A stretch of DNA of 64,000 nt from Shinisaurus crocodilurus (lineage: Eukaryota > Chordata > Lepidosauria > Squamata > Shinisauridae), in assembly GCA_021292165.1 (NCBI GenBank), contig CM037877.1:161173580-161237579 (forward strand), in the 5' to 3' direction. The translations under genes were made by a program, and so were the position numbers. Each line of letters begins with the position of its first letter. The stretch's first letter is position 1. A model generated the notes under the pieces. That model searched no databases and was not told the origin of the DNA. It worked only from the letters and a program-made list of their open reading frames with translations. This document shows, piece by piece, positions 10,060 through 20,834 of this stretch.

Positions 10060-10200
10060 TTCTAGTGCAGTGTTCTCCAACCTTGGGTTCCCAGATGTTT
10101 TTGGCCTACAACTCCCAGCATGCTACACTGGCTGGGGCATGCTGGGAGTTGTAGGCCAAAAACATCTGGGGACCCAAGGTTGGAGAAAACTGTTCTAGTG
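10060..10200. mobile_element. hAT MITE, family A
   Basis: Element 10068-10192 with long inverted arms (AACTCCCAGCATGC, CAGATGTTTTTGGCC and complements) and a perfect 8-bp duplication, TTCTAGTG, at 10060-10067 and 10193-10200. Confidence 0.95.
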
Positions 10201-11984
10201 CACCTTCATGCAGTACAAACTGAGAGTATATGTATGCGGAGGATACACATCTGTACACTATCGCACCTGAAATGGCTACACCAACTTATTCCATTGCATG
10301 TACATGCCATGGGGAGCTGTGATTGGCTGTGTCTTCCCAGCATGTGAGTCACGTGTGCAGCTGCCTCAGATGTGACATGTACATCAAATGTACACTCCAA
10401 CAATGTTCATTCCTAGTCCATAACCTGTGAAGCAGTTTTTATGGTATTTTCCACCAGCTTTTCTTCCTGGGATGTAGGTCCGGAAAGAACTGCACTGATG
10501 CAGTCTGCACTTTACCTCAGGTGATTAGAATTCCTTTCAAGTATTAGGCTGGGCTGCCTAACTGCAGGTATTCCTGTGCTGGGCCCAATTCAGCTCTAGA
10601 TGTGTACAAATGAAGTGCTGTCATGCGACTAGTGTCTAGTCATGTGACTAGATGAATGGTAACATATAAAGGAACGTACATTCAAATCCACATCAGAATT
10701 TGCATCTAATTCAAAGCAATATAGTGTGGATAGACTGCATCCTCCATTGGATGTGCATCTGATATTTGACCACAGTCTCTAATCCAGAAAATGGTGTGTA
10801 TGCATGCATATACTGGTTTAGCTATGCATACCTTCTTATTTGGATCAGGATGGCGATCTTTGCACATGCGGGTTACAAATGTACAAAGCACAGCAATTCT
10901 GGAACAAAGATGTACAAACTAAGAGAAACCACAAAACCATATTTAAAAGAAATAAATGGTTTGCATGCCCTCCCATTCCAGTCCATTCTCCCATTGGGTA
11001 GTACAGTGTCATGTGAAGATCCCATCATTATTATTAGTTCTTTGCATGTTGCTCTGAAATAATATCTTCTATACCTAATCAATAGATAGATATATAATGC
11101 ACAAACAGCTGGTTGTGTTCTGTGGCTTTGCTCCAATTCTGTGTGCATATCAGAATTAGACCTCTCAGGGTTTTTCTTTTTTAAATCCCGTAGGGATAGT
11201 AGCCTAATTTTATTACCGGCTGCACGGGGATAAAACCTTTTACTTATAGGTAGAATTACTTATCTCTGCACGGTGATAAAAACCTTTACTTATAGGTAGC
11301 AGCCTAGACATCCTATAACATGGATAAGACTAAAGTAAAAGTGATGCCCTGAAGTGGTCCGATGCCTCTGGATGGATTTGCATCCCACTGATCATTCCAT
11401 TAAGCTCCCAGACTGGTGGAAAGTCACACCAGCAATTTGCATCGACATGAACGAATTAGCATGTTTAGAACAGAATTGCAAAATGTACTGGACTTTCAGT
11501 ACACAGTTCCAAAGGCCTAACAACATTCCTTTTATTAACAGGCTTGGTAGAATATTATTCTCTCACCTCTTTTGGATAAGGGGGCCCTTACAGTGCATTC
11601 CTCCCACAGCCTCCAGGGATCAACTCTAGCAAAGTCTTTTCAGCTTCATTTCACTACTGGCAACCTTCCTTGGGCTTCCCTTGGTTTCACAAGCCTCTTG
11701 TATCTCTCAGCTTCACGCTTCTCACCCTAGAGTGCCACCTGATTGGCTCAAACACATGGGGAAAAGGAAGAAATGCCCAATGCCCATGCTTGCTTTTAGT
11801 GCAGCAAACCAGAGACCATTGCCTCTTTCCTCAGCCTATAGCAATAACTGTCAGGCTTGACTAGAACAGTCCTGGGTGCTGCTGCTGCTGCTGCTGCTTC
11901 ACTTAGGTTGGGGAACAGGAGCCCTGTACATCTCAGCAGAACACCCCTGGACCACTGCTGTTGGGAATGTGGGTCACTTTAATA
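10201..11984. other. Nothing recognised apart from small repeats
   Basis: No gene seen. It contains the 47-bp tandem duplication at 11221-11300 and a (CTG)n run at 11878-11899. Confidence 0.4.
11221..11300. repeat. Tandem duplication, 47-bp period
   Basis: TGCACGGGGATAAAACC...ACTTATAGGTAG at 11221 recurs as TGCACGGTGATAAAAACC...ACTTATAGGTAG at 11268, with a few changes. Confidence 0.9.
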
Positions 11985-12340
11985 TTTTATTTATTATTTT
12001 TATTTATTATTAGATTTATATCCCACCTTTTTCTTCTTGCAAGGAACCCAAGGTGACTTACATGATCCTCCTCTACCCCATTTTATCCTCACAACAACAC
12101 TGCGAGGTAGGTTACGCTGAGAGTCAGTGACTTGCCCAAAGTCACCCAGTGAGCTTCATGGCCAAGTGGGGACTAGAACCCGGATCTCCCGAGTCCCAGT
12201 TCAACACTCTAACCCAGTGTTCTCCAACCTTGGGTACCCAGATGTTTTTGGCCTACAACTCAGCATGCTGGGAGTTGTAAAGCAAAAACATCTGGGGACC
12301 CAAGTTTGGAGGACATTGCTCTAACCACTACACTACACTT
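11985..12340 (-). mobile_element. tRNA-derived SINE (Sauria type), split by a MITE
   Basis: Reverse-complement copy: an AT-rich tail near 11985, CTTGCAAGGAACCCAAGG, CAGTGACTTGCCCAAAGTCA, the B-box complement GGGACTAGAACCCGG at about 12169, and the head near 12340. A hAT MITE at 12215-12318 interrupts the head, so the SINE is older than the MITE. Confidence 0.88.
12207..12326. mobile_element. hAT MITE, family A, nested in a SINE
   Basis: Element 12215-12318 begins CAGTGTTCTCCAACCTTGGG and has inverted arms. A perfect 8-bp duplication, CTCTAACC, lies at 12207-12214 and 12319-12326. Removing the element and one duplication restores the SINE head. Confidence 0.95.
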
Positions 12341-12344
12341 GATG

Positions 12345-12545
12345 TTTATTTGTTAAATTTATTTGTTTGTTAAATTTATATACTGTCCAACTGGCAAATA
12401 TCCTCAGGGTGGTTTCCAATAATAAGAAACAAAGCAACAAAACAACAATAAAATAATACCACAAAAGCAAAACAACAACTATAAAAAATATCAAGATAAT
12501 ACAATATTAAAAACATGAAAACATCATATCATTGTATTAATTTTT
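12345..12545 (-). mobile_element. L2/CR1-type LINE 3' tail fragment
   Basis: Antisense 3' UTR-like sequence: a TTTATTTGTTAAATTTATA tail, TCCTCAGGGTGGTTTCCAA, then A-rich spacer. It resembles the tails at 34.9 and 41.1 kb. No coding part remains. Confidence 0.5.
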
Positions 12546-12779
12546 TAAAAACCTGCATATTTTTTACCCACTGTACAGCTAGCTGGGCATTCCCATAAGT
12601 TCCAATGAATCCCTTTAACTCCTACTACAACAACCACAAAAGATCACCGATGCATTTGGGTCATATAAGTTAACCTTCGCCAAGCAATCCCACATTCTGT
12701 GGGGCTGGTGTGAGAATTCATGCCCCACAAACCTTTGATCAGAGTCATATATACTGTGAAATTTTATGACGTGCTATTG

Positions 12780-13215
12780 GAAGGAAGCAGCTGGGATTCA
12801 TGAGCCTTAGATAGTCACTGGTAGCCTCAGTGGTAGACTCCCCTGCCAGCCCTCGGCTAGCCAACAGCAGTGTTGCTGAGCACACTGCAAAAGTGCCAAG
12901 AATGGAAGGACCCATAGACACAGGTTACCAGATAGAAGATGGTCCTGTAAAGGATTCATTTGACGTGCTTTTCGCCTAGCACGTTTCTCCCTTTCACCTT
13001 GCACTCGGGCTTCTTCAAAGTCCATGGAACCTTTGTGAAAGGCCAACCTCCATTTAGATCGTTCATGGGCCAGAGCTTCCCAGTTTTCGATGTTTATATT
13101 GCATTTTTTTAGATTACCCTTATGAACATCTTTAAACCTCTTATATTGACCACCGATATTCCGCTTTCCATCCTTGAGTTGGGAGTAAAGTAACTGCTTT
13201 GGGAGCAGAGCAAAG
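12780..13215 (-). mobile_element. LINE 3' fragment, inverted partner of 13869-15720
   Basis: The minus strand encodes KGSMDFEEARVQGEREKRA and MNPLQDHL, near-identical to the plus-strand end at 15500-15650, plus the nucleotide blocks encoding the preceding part (CCGATATTCCGCTTTCCATC and others). The putative C-terminal zinc finger has lost its cysteine pattern in this copy. It was 5'-truncated on insertion. Confidence 0.8.
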
Positions 13216-13868
13216 CAGCTGTTTTTCTCTGAGTATACGGCTACTGATGTGAATAAATGTTAGGGTTACATAAGCAGTACAGTTCAAAGAGCACACTTAA
13301 CCATGCTTGATGGATAGATTGTTCCCTGACAGAACTGGGGGCGGGGCGGAGACAGGAATCATAACACTTCTGTGTCCATCTTTTACAACTCTATGCCCCA
13401 GGTATTCCTCAACCATGATGAGGTGTGAATAGCTAGGTGGTGTTTCAGGGACTCCCCTCCTAAATCTAGTGAAAAATTGATGTTTTGGTTCTTACAGCTT
13501 TTGAGGTCAGTTCTACCCTGATTGGAATGACTGAGAAAACTGAAAGACCACACACATAAAGTGCAAATGCTGTTTAATTTTCTAGTTACTCTTCATCTCT
13601 AAAGATATGTAGACCGGAAACGGTTCTTTCCATTTCCTGTGAGAAAAGCATGAAAATACAGTATTTGTCATTTTCCTAATAGACAAAATGCTCATTTTCC
13701 TTAATATCAGAGCAAACATTACATGAACAGTGTTCAAGGGTTTTATACAACCCACAGATGCACAAAACCCTTTAACTGACTTGAATTTTTAAACTTCTTT
13801 TTCTCAGTCAGAATCTTCCTGGTGACCAGGAAAACTGGGTTTTATCATCATAGCTGTTTGCAGAATTT
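13216..13868. other. Spacer between the two LINE relics
   Basis: No recognised element or gene in these 650 bases. Confidence 0.4.
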
Positions 13869-15720
13869 ATGTTGAGCAAACACTTACTAAAGGCTGAGGT
13901 CCAAAGAAGAACAAGAGAACTTAAGAACGCTTGGTGGAAAAAGAAAGCTCAAGAAATTCAACAACTTGCAGAATCTCATGATGCACGAGGCTTTTTTAAG
14001 GCCACAAAGGCCATTTATGGACCAAAAACCTATGGTACAAACCCTTCTCACAATCAAAAGATGGCACCAAACTCTTAAAAGACAAAGAGTCTATTGCACT
14101 GCGTTGGAAAGAGCATTATTATGATCTTTTAAATCGTAAATCTAAGGTGGATAATGAGATTTTTTCGCAAATCCCGCAAAAACAAATTAGAGAGGAACTT
14201 GCAATACTCCCCACTTTGGATGAAGTTATATAAAAGCCATTAATCAAATGAAGAATAACAAAGCTAGTGGACCAGATGGGATTCCTACTGAAATCTTTAA
14301 AGAGCGGGGGGGGCGAACTTGTACAACATCTTCATAAACTCATCGAAAAAATCTGGATAAGAGAAGAGATCCCAGAAGACTTCAGGGATGCCATAATTAT
14401 CACCCTCATTAAGAAGGGTGATAGAACAGACTGTGGAAACTATCAGGGCATTTCTCTCTTAGCTACTGCAGGTAAAATATTTGCTAGGATTCTCACAAAC
14501 CGTCTTCTATCTATTTCAGAAGAGATCCTCCCTGAATCTAAATATGGTTTCCGCCCCTCTAGAGGAACAGTAGACATGATTTTTACTGCACGTCAGCTCC
14601 AAGAAAAATGCCAGGAGCAAAATCAACCCCTTTATATGGCATTTATTGATTTGGCTAAGGCCTTTGATATTGTAGACCGAATGGCTCTCTGGACTATCCT
14701 TATGAAAATTGGATGCCCCAATAAATTTGTGAATAGAATATCTTGCGACTTCTCCATGACAACATGACGGCAACACACATTGCAGAAGCATACGAAAAAC
14801 TTGGTCTCTCACTTAACATAAAAAAACCCAAAGTGCTTTATCAGTAAGTGCTTCATCAGCAAGTGCAAGTTAACCCTTTGGTGATGCCATCTATCCAGTT
14901 TGGCGGAGCAATACTGGAAAATGTTGATCATGTTCTCTATCTTGGCAGCTATCTTTCTGTTACAGCTAACACTGACAGTGAAATCCAGCATCGTTTGAGC
15001 TCCGCAAGTGCCGTGTTTTCTCGAATGAAACATAGAGTGTTCGAGGATTGGGATATCTGTAGGGAGACCAAAACGCTGGTTTATAAAGCTATTGTATTAC
15101 CATACTTTATTGTATGCCTGAGAAACATGGACTATCTATAAATGTCATTTCCACCCACCTCCTTGAAAGATTTCATCAACGTTGCCTCCGGAAAATCCTG
15201 CGAATTACTTGGGAAGATAGGCGAACAAATGTCAGTGTACTGGAAGAAGCAAAGACTACTAGCATTGAAAAAATGATCCTTCAACGCCAACTTCAATGGA
15301 CCGGTCATGTTGTTCGAATGTCTGACTGCTGTCTCCCAAAGCAATTACTTTATTCCCAACTCAAGGACGGAAAGCGGAATATTGGTGGTCAGTATAAGAG
15401 GTTTAAAGACGTTCTTAAGGCAAATCTAAAAAAATGCAATGTAAACATTGAGAACTGGGAGTCTGGGAAGCTCTGGCCCATGAACACATTAACTGGAGGT
15501 TGGCCTTTCTCAAAGGTTCTATGGACTTTGAAGAAGCCCGAGTGCAAGGTGAAAGGGAGAAATGTGCTAAGCAAAAAGCATGTCAAATGAATCCTTTACA
15601 AGACCATCTTCCATCTGATAACCTGTGTCCTCACTGTGGGAAGCTGTGTGGATCTCCACAGTCACCTATGGACCCATTGCTAGAGTCTACACAATTTTAT
15701 ACAATTTCCTCTTTATATAA
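13869..15720 (+). pseudogene. Decayed non-LTR retrotransposon (LINE), RT core deleted
   Basis: Successive frames encode: RRTRELKNAWWKKKAQEIQQ (pre-RT linker, from 13869); a reverse transcriptase N-terminal half with NYQGISLLATAGKIFARIL, PESKYGFRPSRGTVDMIF and the motif-A block MAFIDLAKAFDIVD (14267-14760); then a jump to AEAYEKLGLSLNIKKPKV, missing the part that should carry the (Y/F)xDD active site; then the C-terminal region LRKILRITWEDRRTNVSVLE and WTGHVVRMSDCCLPKQLLYS (15114-15590) and a partial finger CPHCGKLC (about 15630). There are several stops and frameshifts and no endonuclease domain. Clade not assignable by eye; it is clearly neither the L2 nor the L1 of this window. The RT fingers and motif A survive but activity is impossible. 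Confidence 0.85.
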
Positions 15721-15937
15721 TTTTCTTTTGTAATTTTATCCTGGAAGACAATCTTACTCTATCACGAGTGATCGCCTACAACTGTATAGGCAAAGTTCTG
15801 AAAGCAACTTACTGTTGCTTTAGAAGGTGGCCAGACTTAATGGCAACTCTCAGAGACCTTTAGATGACACCTTTTCCCTGTTTATGGAAAGATCTTTGCA
15901 AAATGTATTGTTGAGGGTTGCCCTCACGTTACCAGCC

Positions 15938-16022
15938 AACCCAGAGCAATACAAATGCAGGCGTATAATATATTATAACCTGCTAACCCAGAGCAATACA
16001 AATGCAGGTTTATAATATATTA
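15938..16022. repeat. Tandem duplication, 47-bp period
   Basis: AACCCAGAGCAATACAAATG at 15938 recurs at 15985, each followed by TATAATATATTATA. An AT dinucleotide run extends the second unit. Confidence 0.92.
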
Positions 16023-16274
16023 TATATATATTTTATATGAAGGCACACAATGTCACTGGCCTCCTTTACAGAAATGGATAAAATCCTCACATTTGAAGAT
16101 CAGCTTCAACACTGAACTACCACTCAGATTGTGCCAATAATAACTGTGGCTGGTTAGTCGGGGAAGATTTGTTTACATAAAAATGTGTTCAGCAGGTGCT
16201 GAAAACAAAGCAATGTCGGTGCCTGCCTGTTGTCACAGGCCGGGAGTTCCATAGGAAGGAGCCAATGCACTAAG

Positions 16275-16765
16275 AAAGCAATCCTATGGTCTTGGGAGAG
16301 CGTCTCAGGGACAATAGGATTCTTTGGAGTCCCCCCTCCAAGGCCATAGACACTCCTATGATCTCAGAAGGGGGACTACGGTATCCGATCTCTCCCCTTG
16401 TCCCCTCCCCTGCTCCCTTGCAACCACTGCAGAAAGAACCTCGCCAGCCTGTTCCCGAGTACTGAAATGCAGCCTCGGAGGGAAGGAAAAGGTAGCATTC
16501 TGGCGGGAGGGGAGGGGAGGGGAGAAGCCATGATATGAGGAATCCTATGGCCTCTCCAGCCCCAGTCCTGCCCCCACCAGTGCACCAGAGGCCCATCCAG
16601 AGAAAACAAACATGGAGGACGGAAAGGCGAAAATCATGCCCCATCCTCCTCCCACCCTGCTGGCAGCAGCTCGGCAGGGCACTGAAACACAGAAGCATCC
16701 ATGTTCGTGAGGGCTTACATCTCACAAGGGCGCAACTCATAGGACTGCACCTTAAAGGATCTGCT
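16275..16765. mobile_element. Long MITE-like element
   Basis: Left GCAATCCTATGG (16280) and right CATAGGACTGCACC (16739) are inverted. The interior is C/T- and G/A-rich with partial self-complementarity (GGAATCCTATGGCCTCTCC against left sequences). It is related in ends and composition to 56134-56733. Confidence 0.55.
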
Positions 16766-17011
16766 CTGAGCGGATACCAAATGGACTGCAGGTCCGTGCG
16801 GAACCACCAGGAGTGCCTCATCTGACGACCGTAGCTTAACACACTTACCGCCAGTAACTAAGCCTTAGGAGAGGCATTTCAACCTTTTAGAATGGGGTGG
16901 GGTAGGATGAGGGAACTTGGCCTTGAGATTCCCCACGCCAGGTATAGGATGAGGAATAGTGAACGCTTCATTCTTCTCAGTTGAAGAGAACCTGATGTAC
17001 TGGGAGGAAGA

Positions 17012-17265
17012 GAACATAAGAACATAAGAAGAGCCATGCTGGATCAGACCAAGGGTTCATCTAGTCCAGCATTCTGTTCACACAGTGGCCGACCAGCTGC
17101 TCATGGGAAACCCACAAGCAGGGCATGAGTGCAACAGCACCCTCCCACCCATGTTCCCCAGCAACTGGTGTACATAGGCATACTGCCTCTGATACGGAAG
17201 GTAGCATACAGTCATCAGGACTAGTAGCCATTGATAGCCTTCTCCTCCATGAATTTGTCCATGGA
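17012..17265 (-). mobile_element. CR1 LINE 3' end
   Basis: Antisense CR1 3' sequence: the terminal AGAACATAAGAACATAAGAA motif (the repeat at the CR1 3' end in reverse), GCTGGATCAGACCAAGGGTT, CATCTAGTCCAGC, and AGTAGCCATTGATAGCCTTC ending in CTCCATGAATTTGTCCA. The orientation places its 3' terminus at 17012; it is 5'-truncated. Confidence 0.85.
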
Positions 17266-17766
17266 AGAGGAGGAAGTTTCCCCACCAAAAAGGACTTGGC
17301 TGGGAGAGACGGCTAGGCTGGAGCATCAGAACTAAGCATCTCCGGATATAGCCTCTGAGGTGCCTTCACCCTTTAGAGAGCTGCTCAAGAGAGCTGCCAC
17401 TACCCCAACCTGCTATTTCCTACTTGTTGCTGATGCTCTTAAAACCAAAACAGGAATGGGAGGGGCAGGACACTTACCTTATTGTCTAGCATCTCTCCCT
17501 GCCTTGGGAGATTCTGCCTTGGGACTGAACCTGTGAGAACTTACCTTTTAATATCGTTCTTCCTTTTCACTGTGGTGATGTAACTGATGAAAAGCTTTAC
17601 TTTTGTTAATCCAAGTAGTGTTTGGTATACTCGACATGGAACCCACGGGGGCAGCAGAGGCCTTTGAAGTACCTCTACCACCTCCCTCCCCAGGGACGAA
17701 GTCACACACATTTATCTGTATAAACTGTTTTACTGGTTCCTGCCGTTAAACCACATTTTTTGACTG
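17266..17766. other. Nothing recognised
   Basis: No gene or repeat hallmark seen. Confidence 0.4.
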
Positions 17767-17867
17767 TTAGGGTGCAATCCTATGCAAGTTTAGACAAAAA
17801 AAAAAAAAAAAGGCCTATAACTCCCAGCATGCCCCCCTGTCTAAACTTGCATGGGATTGCACCTTTA
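17767..17867. mobile_element. Harbinger-like MITE
   Basis: Element 17770-17864: GGGTGCAATCCTATGCAAGT and a right end that is its near complement, with a 16-base A run inside and TTA on both flanks (17767-17769, 17865-17867). A 3-bp TTA duplication with GGG-initiated ends fits PIF/Harbinger elements. Confidence 0.7.
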
Positions 17868-18616
17868 GTCACTTACATTTTGACTGTTAGTCACAGAACA
17901 GCAGGTGAGCACTGGAAAAGAACTGGGAATGAAGCACAGTGTTTATCTATAATCATGTGGAAACATTTTGACATAACATTTTGATACAAATTAATACATG
18001 TTCACGTACAGAACGGGAAACCTCAGTATTGATTTCTAAAGTCAGCACTATGCTTAACCTTTCGTTTCGAGAGATCCTTTTGGAATCAATGCTTGTGCAA
18101 CCCAGCCGCAGCGACATTTGGAACAGCAACATGCTTAAATTGAAACATATTGGGGGGGAAACAGACAAGATTAAACCTTAGAAAAACCTACATATATAAT
18201 TGCAGCAATTCGCCTGACATCAATGAGAAAATCGCTGTCAGAGTCCACATAGTAAAGACAGCTGGAATGGAAGTCAAGTAGAAAAGTTGGTTTTGAGAAG
18301 CACGAGATAATTAGGGAAATTGGTTGCATTGCAATCACATATGCTTCTAACCATTTCAGGCAGGAGGAGATTGCATTACCAAAAAATTCATTCTCCAGCA
18401 CTAATCATGGATGGTCTAGGCTGTAATTAACTTAATAGAAAGCATTATCTGCAAAATCTGTCAGCTTGGCCGTAAAGTGCATGCTGACGTGCTGTATGCC
18501 AAAGTCTTCTATGATGCTATAATTGTAAGAATTGTTAAGTTGAAAGCCTATCTGTTTCATTAGTTGCTTCCCAGCGTGTATATAGGCATTGTCTAAGTCA
18601 TCATCTTGACTACTTG
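17868..18616. other. Non-repetitive interval
   Basis: No gene or mobile element recognised. Segment 18440-18600 is free of repeat hallmarks and could be conserved non-coding DNA, but this is untested. Confidence 0.3.
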
Positions 18617-18775
18617 GCCTATGGCTCATGTCTGAGTGTGGAAAGCTAAGCAGGGTCAGGCCTGGTTATTACTTGGATGGGAGACCCCCTCCTCTAGTTT
18701 CCTGCACTGATCAGGGGGTTGGACTTGATGGCCTTGTAGGCCCCTTCCAACTCTATAATCTATGAATCCCTATGA
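18617..18775 (+). mobile_element. 5S rRNA-headed SINE with CR1-like tail
   Basis: GGAAAGCTAAGCAGGGTCAG followed by GCCTGGTTATTACTTGGATG and GGAGACC matches the internal-promoter half of vertebrate 5S rRNA. The tail CAGGGGGTTGGACTTGATGG, CCTTGTAGGCCCCTTCCAAC, TCTATAATCTATGAA resembles the 3' end of CR1 LINEs. The 5S similarity ends before the 5S 3' domain, so this is a SINE and not a 5S gene. Confidence 0.85.
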
Positions 18776-19284
18776 ATCCCATTTCTCAGGCAGCAAATTG
18801 TTGATAAACACATCGCCAATTGCAGTCAGGGCCGGGTGTATCGAAGTTCAGAATGTGTTGGATGCATGTGGTATTCTCCTTTCTGAGAATCAATGGGCTG
18901 CATCGTGCTGAGCTCCATGGCTGAGATGAGATGTTGAAAGAATCGCATGGCTGCCGCCAAGAACATCAGTGTCATGGCACACTTTGCTGGTTTGTGGCCA
19001 ACACATAAAGCAAATGGACTTTCTTGTGGATGGCACTGTCACTGTACTGCACATCAGAGCCTCAGCAGTTGCATGGAGGTCCTTAATTTAATTTACTGGG
19101 TAACGTACTTTATTTTTTATGTATTTATAAAATTTTATTACCTTTTTTTCATTATAAAATGAAAAGCAGGGTGCAAAACTAATAAAGCACAGTAAAATCA
19201 TACAAACGTCAACCGATAAAACAATAAAATGGGAGAACAATGCACAAATAACAGAATAAACATTGTTATGTTTATTCCACCCTC
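18776..19284. other. Nothing firm; possible LINE tail
   Basis: An A/T-rich stretch at 19100-19260 with several AATAAAA-like runs may be an antisense LINE 3' tail. No gene is seen. Confidence 0.3.
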
Positions 19285-19590
19285 CGCCCCTCTTCCAAAC
19301 CGCCTTTTTATTCTCACAACAACCCTGTGAGGTAGATTAGGCTGTGATAATAGCCCTCTTCAGAATGAACACAGAGAAGTCGGAAGCTCCCTCTGTGGGG
19401 GTGGGGGGAGATTGTGCTCTGGAGCTAACCTGTGTGCCCCTGCCCCCCCCTTCATGCGTTCACTTTGAACACCTGGGGGGGGGGCTAATGTGTCTGACCC
19501 AAACTAACAGAATGCACTTTGTGGCTGAAGGGGGATTTGAACCTGGGTTTCCATACTCCTAGTCCAATACTCTAACCACCACACACCATA
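19285..19590 (-). mobile_element. Degraded tRNA-derived SINE with internal hairpin insertion
   Basis: TTCTCACAACAACCCTGTGA and GGTAGATTAGGCTG form the body in reverse, and GGATTTGAACCTGGG with CTCTAACCACCACAC forms the head in reverse. Between them, 19351-19492 is foreign and has inverted ends (TAGCCCTCTTCAGAATGAAC on the left, GGGGGGGGGCTA on the right), suggesting a MITE insertion. Confidence 0.65.
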
Positions 19591-20206
19591 CCATGTTTCA
19601 GTATCTAGGGCAGGTGGTGAGTAACCTTTTATCTATCAAGGGTTGCATTCCCACAGGGGTAATCTTTTTTGGGGGGCACCTGCCTACAGAGAGTGGGGCC
19701 AGAACTGGTGTTGGGCAGGGGGGGTTCCTTCTCTCTCTCCCTCTCTCTCTCTCTCTTTCCTCCTCCCTCTCTCTCCACCTCTTTTCTTTCCTCTCTCGCA
19801 CCCCAGGGACACACTTTGGAAGTGTGAATCCAGCTGGATCTTTGCTTTCAAAGTACTCTGCTCTTCCTGCTGAAGTGGGGAAGAGCGACCACCTCTTCCC
19901 CCCCCCCCCCCCAGCCTTGCAGGGATGCCCTTTGAAAGCATGAATCCAGCCAGATGATTCACATTTCTAAAGCCCAAGGAAGGGGGCAATCCATAGCAAG
20001 CAGCTCCATAGCTCTTCTTCTTCTTCCCCTAGAACATCTGGTTTTCACCAGCATACCCACACCCCTCACCCACTCAACTTCATTGGTCGTGACCTGTGGA
20101 GACAAGAAAACATGGACCATGTGTTTTTCAGAGTGAGGGCTAAGCTAGATTCAATTTCCCTGACATTTGGTTTTCTTTGTGCAGGGAATGTATTTTGGTG
20201 GGGTTG
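19591..20206. other. Low-complexity interval
   Basis: A (CT)n-rich tract at 19728-19798 and a C run at 19899-19912. The arginine/glutamate- and serine/leucine-rich frames there are composition artefacts. No gene. Confidence 0.5.
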
Positions 20207-20357
20207 GTGTGAAGCAGTGTTTCTCAACCTTGGGTCCCCAGATGTTTTTGGCCTACAACTCCCAGCATGCCCCAGCCAGCTATGCTGGCTGGGGCATGCT
20301 GGGAGTTGTAGGCCAAAAACATCTGGGGACCCAAGGTTGAGAAACACTGGTGTGAAG
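20207..20357. mobile_element. hAT MITE, family A, near-perfect hairpin
   Basis: Element 20215-20349: CAGTGTTTCTCAACCTTGGG and its exact complement at the right end, arms almost perfectly paired over about 60 bases. A perfect 8-bp duplication, GTGTGAAG, lies at 20207-20214 and 20350-20357. Its arms have diverged least of the family in this window, so it is probably the youngest copy. Confidence 0.95.
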
Positions 20358-20696
20358 GAACATTCAGTCATGACTTTTACCCCAGCTGGGTTCTGAAATG
20401 GAGTCCAGTAACAGGCATAGTACCTAAGTTGCGATTTGTGTGAGATAAGCCTTGGTGCTTGGCTATAAGACAACTGTACTATCTTATATGTTCTGTGGTC
20501 AGGAGAAATACAGAAGAGCTAGGAGACTACCCCCCCCCCAATCCAATTATTGAAAATGCCTTCTTCCAAACAACTCACTTTGTCAAGCCTGTTGTGACAG
20601 TTAAGGTAAGCAGATCAGTGATTTATTCCATGAAGGCTGAAGGATACCTCTCAAAACAAGACAGAATGTCTGAAATTGGGAATAAGCAGGGAGTCC

Positions 20697-20834
20697 GTCT
20701 ATAACAGCCTTCCCCAACCTGGTGACTTCCAGATGTGCTAGACTACAATTTCCATCATCCTAAGCCAACAAGGGGGTTGTGCTGGCTGGGGATGATGGGG
20801 GTTGTAGTCTAGGTTGCAGGAGGCTGGTCTACAG
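20697..20834. mobile_element. hAT MITE, family B, degraded
   Basis: Element 20705-20826: left CAGCCTTCCCCAACCTGGTG. The right end keeps GTTGTAGTCTAG and GGAGGCTG but has lost the CACCAGGTTGG block. Flanks GTCTATAA/GTCTACAG match at 6 of 8. Confidence 0.75.

Noticed and set aside
13869..15720. Functional reverse transcriptase gene
   Set aside because: Active-site region deleted, frames shifted and endonuclease absent.
18617..18775. 5S rRNA gene
   Set aside because: Only the internal part of 5S is present, it is diverged, and it is fused to a CR1-like tail present in several copies: a SINE.
19598..19989. Arg/Glu-rich frames
   Set aside because: Translation of the reverse strand of a CT-rich tract.
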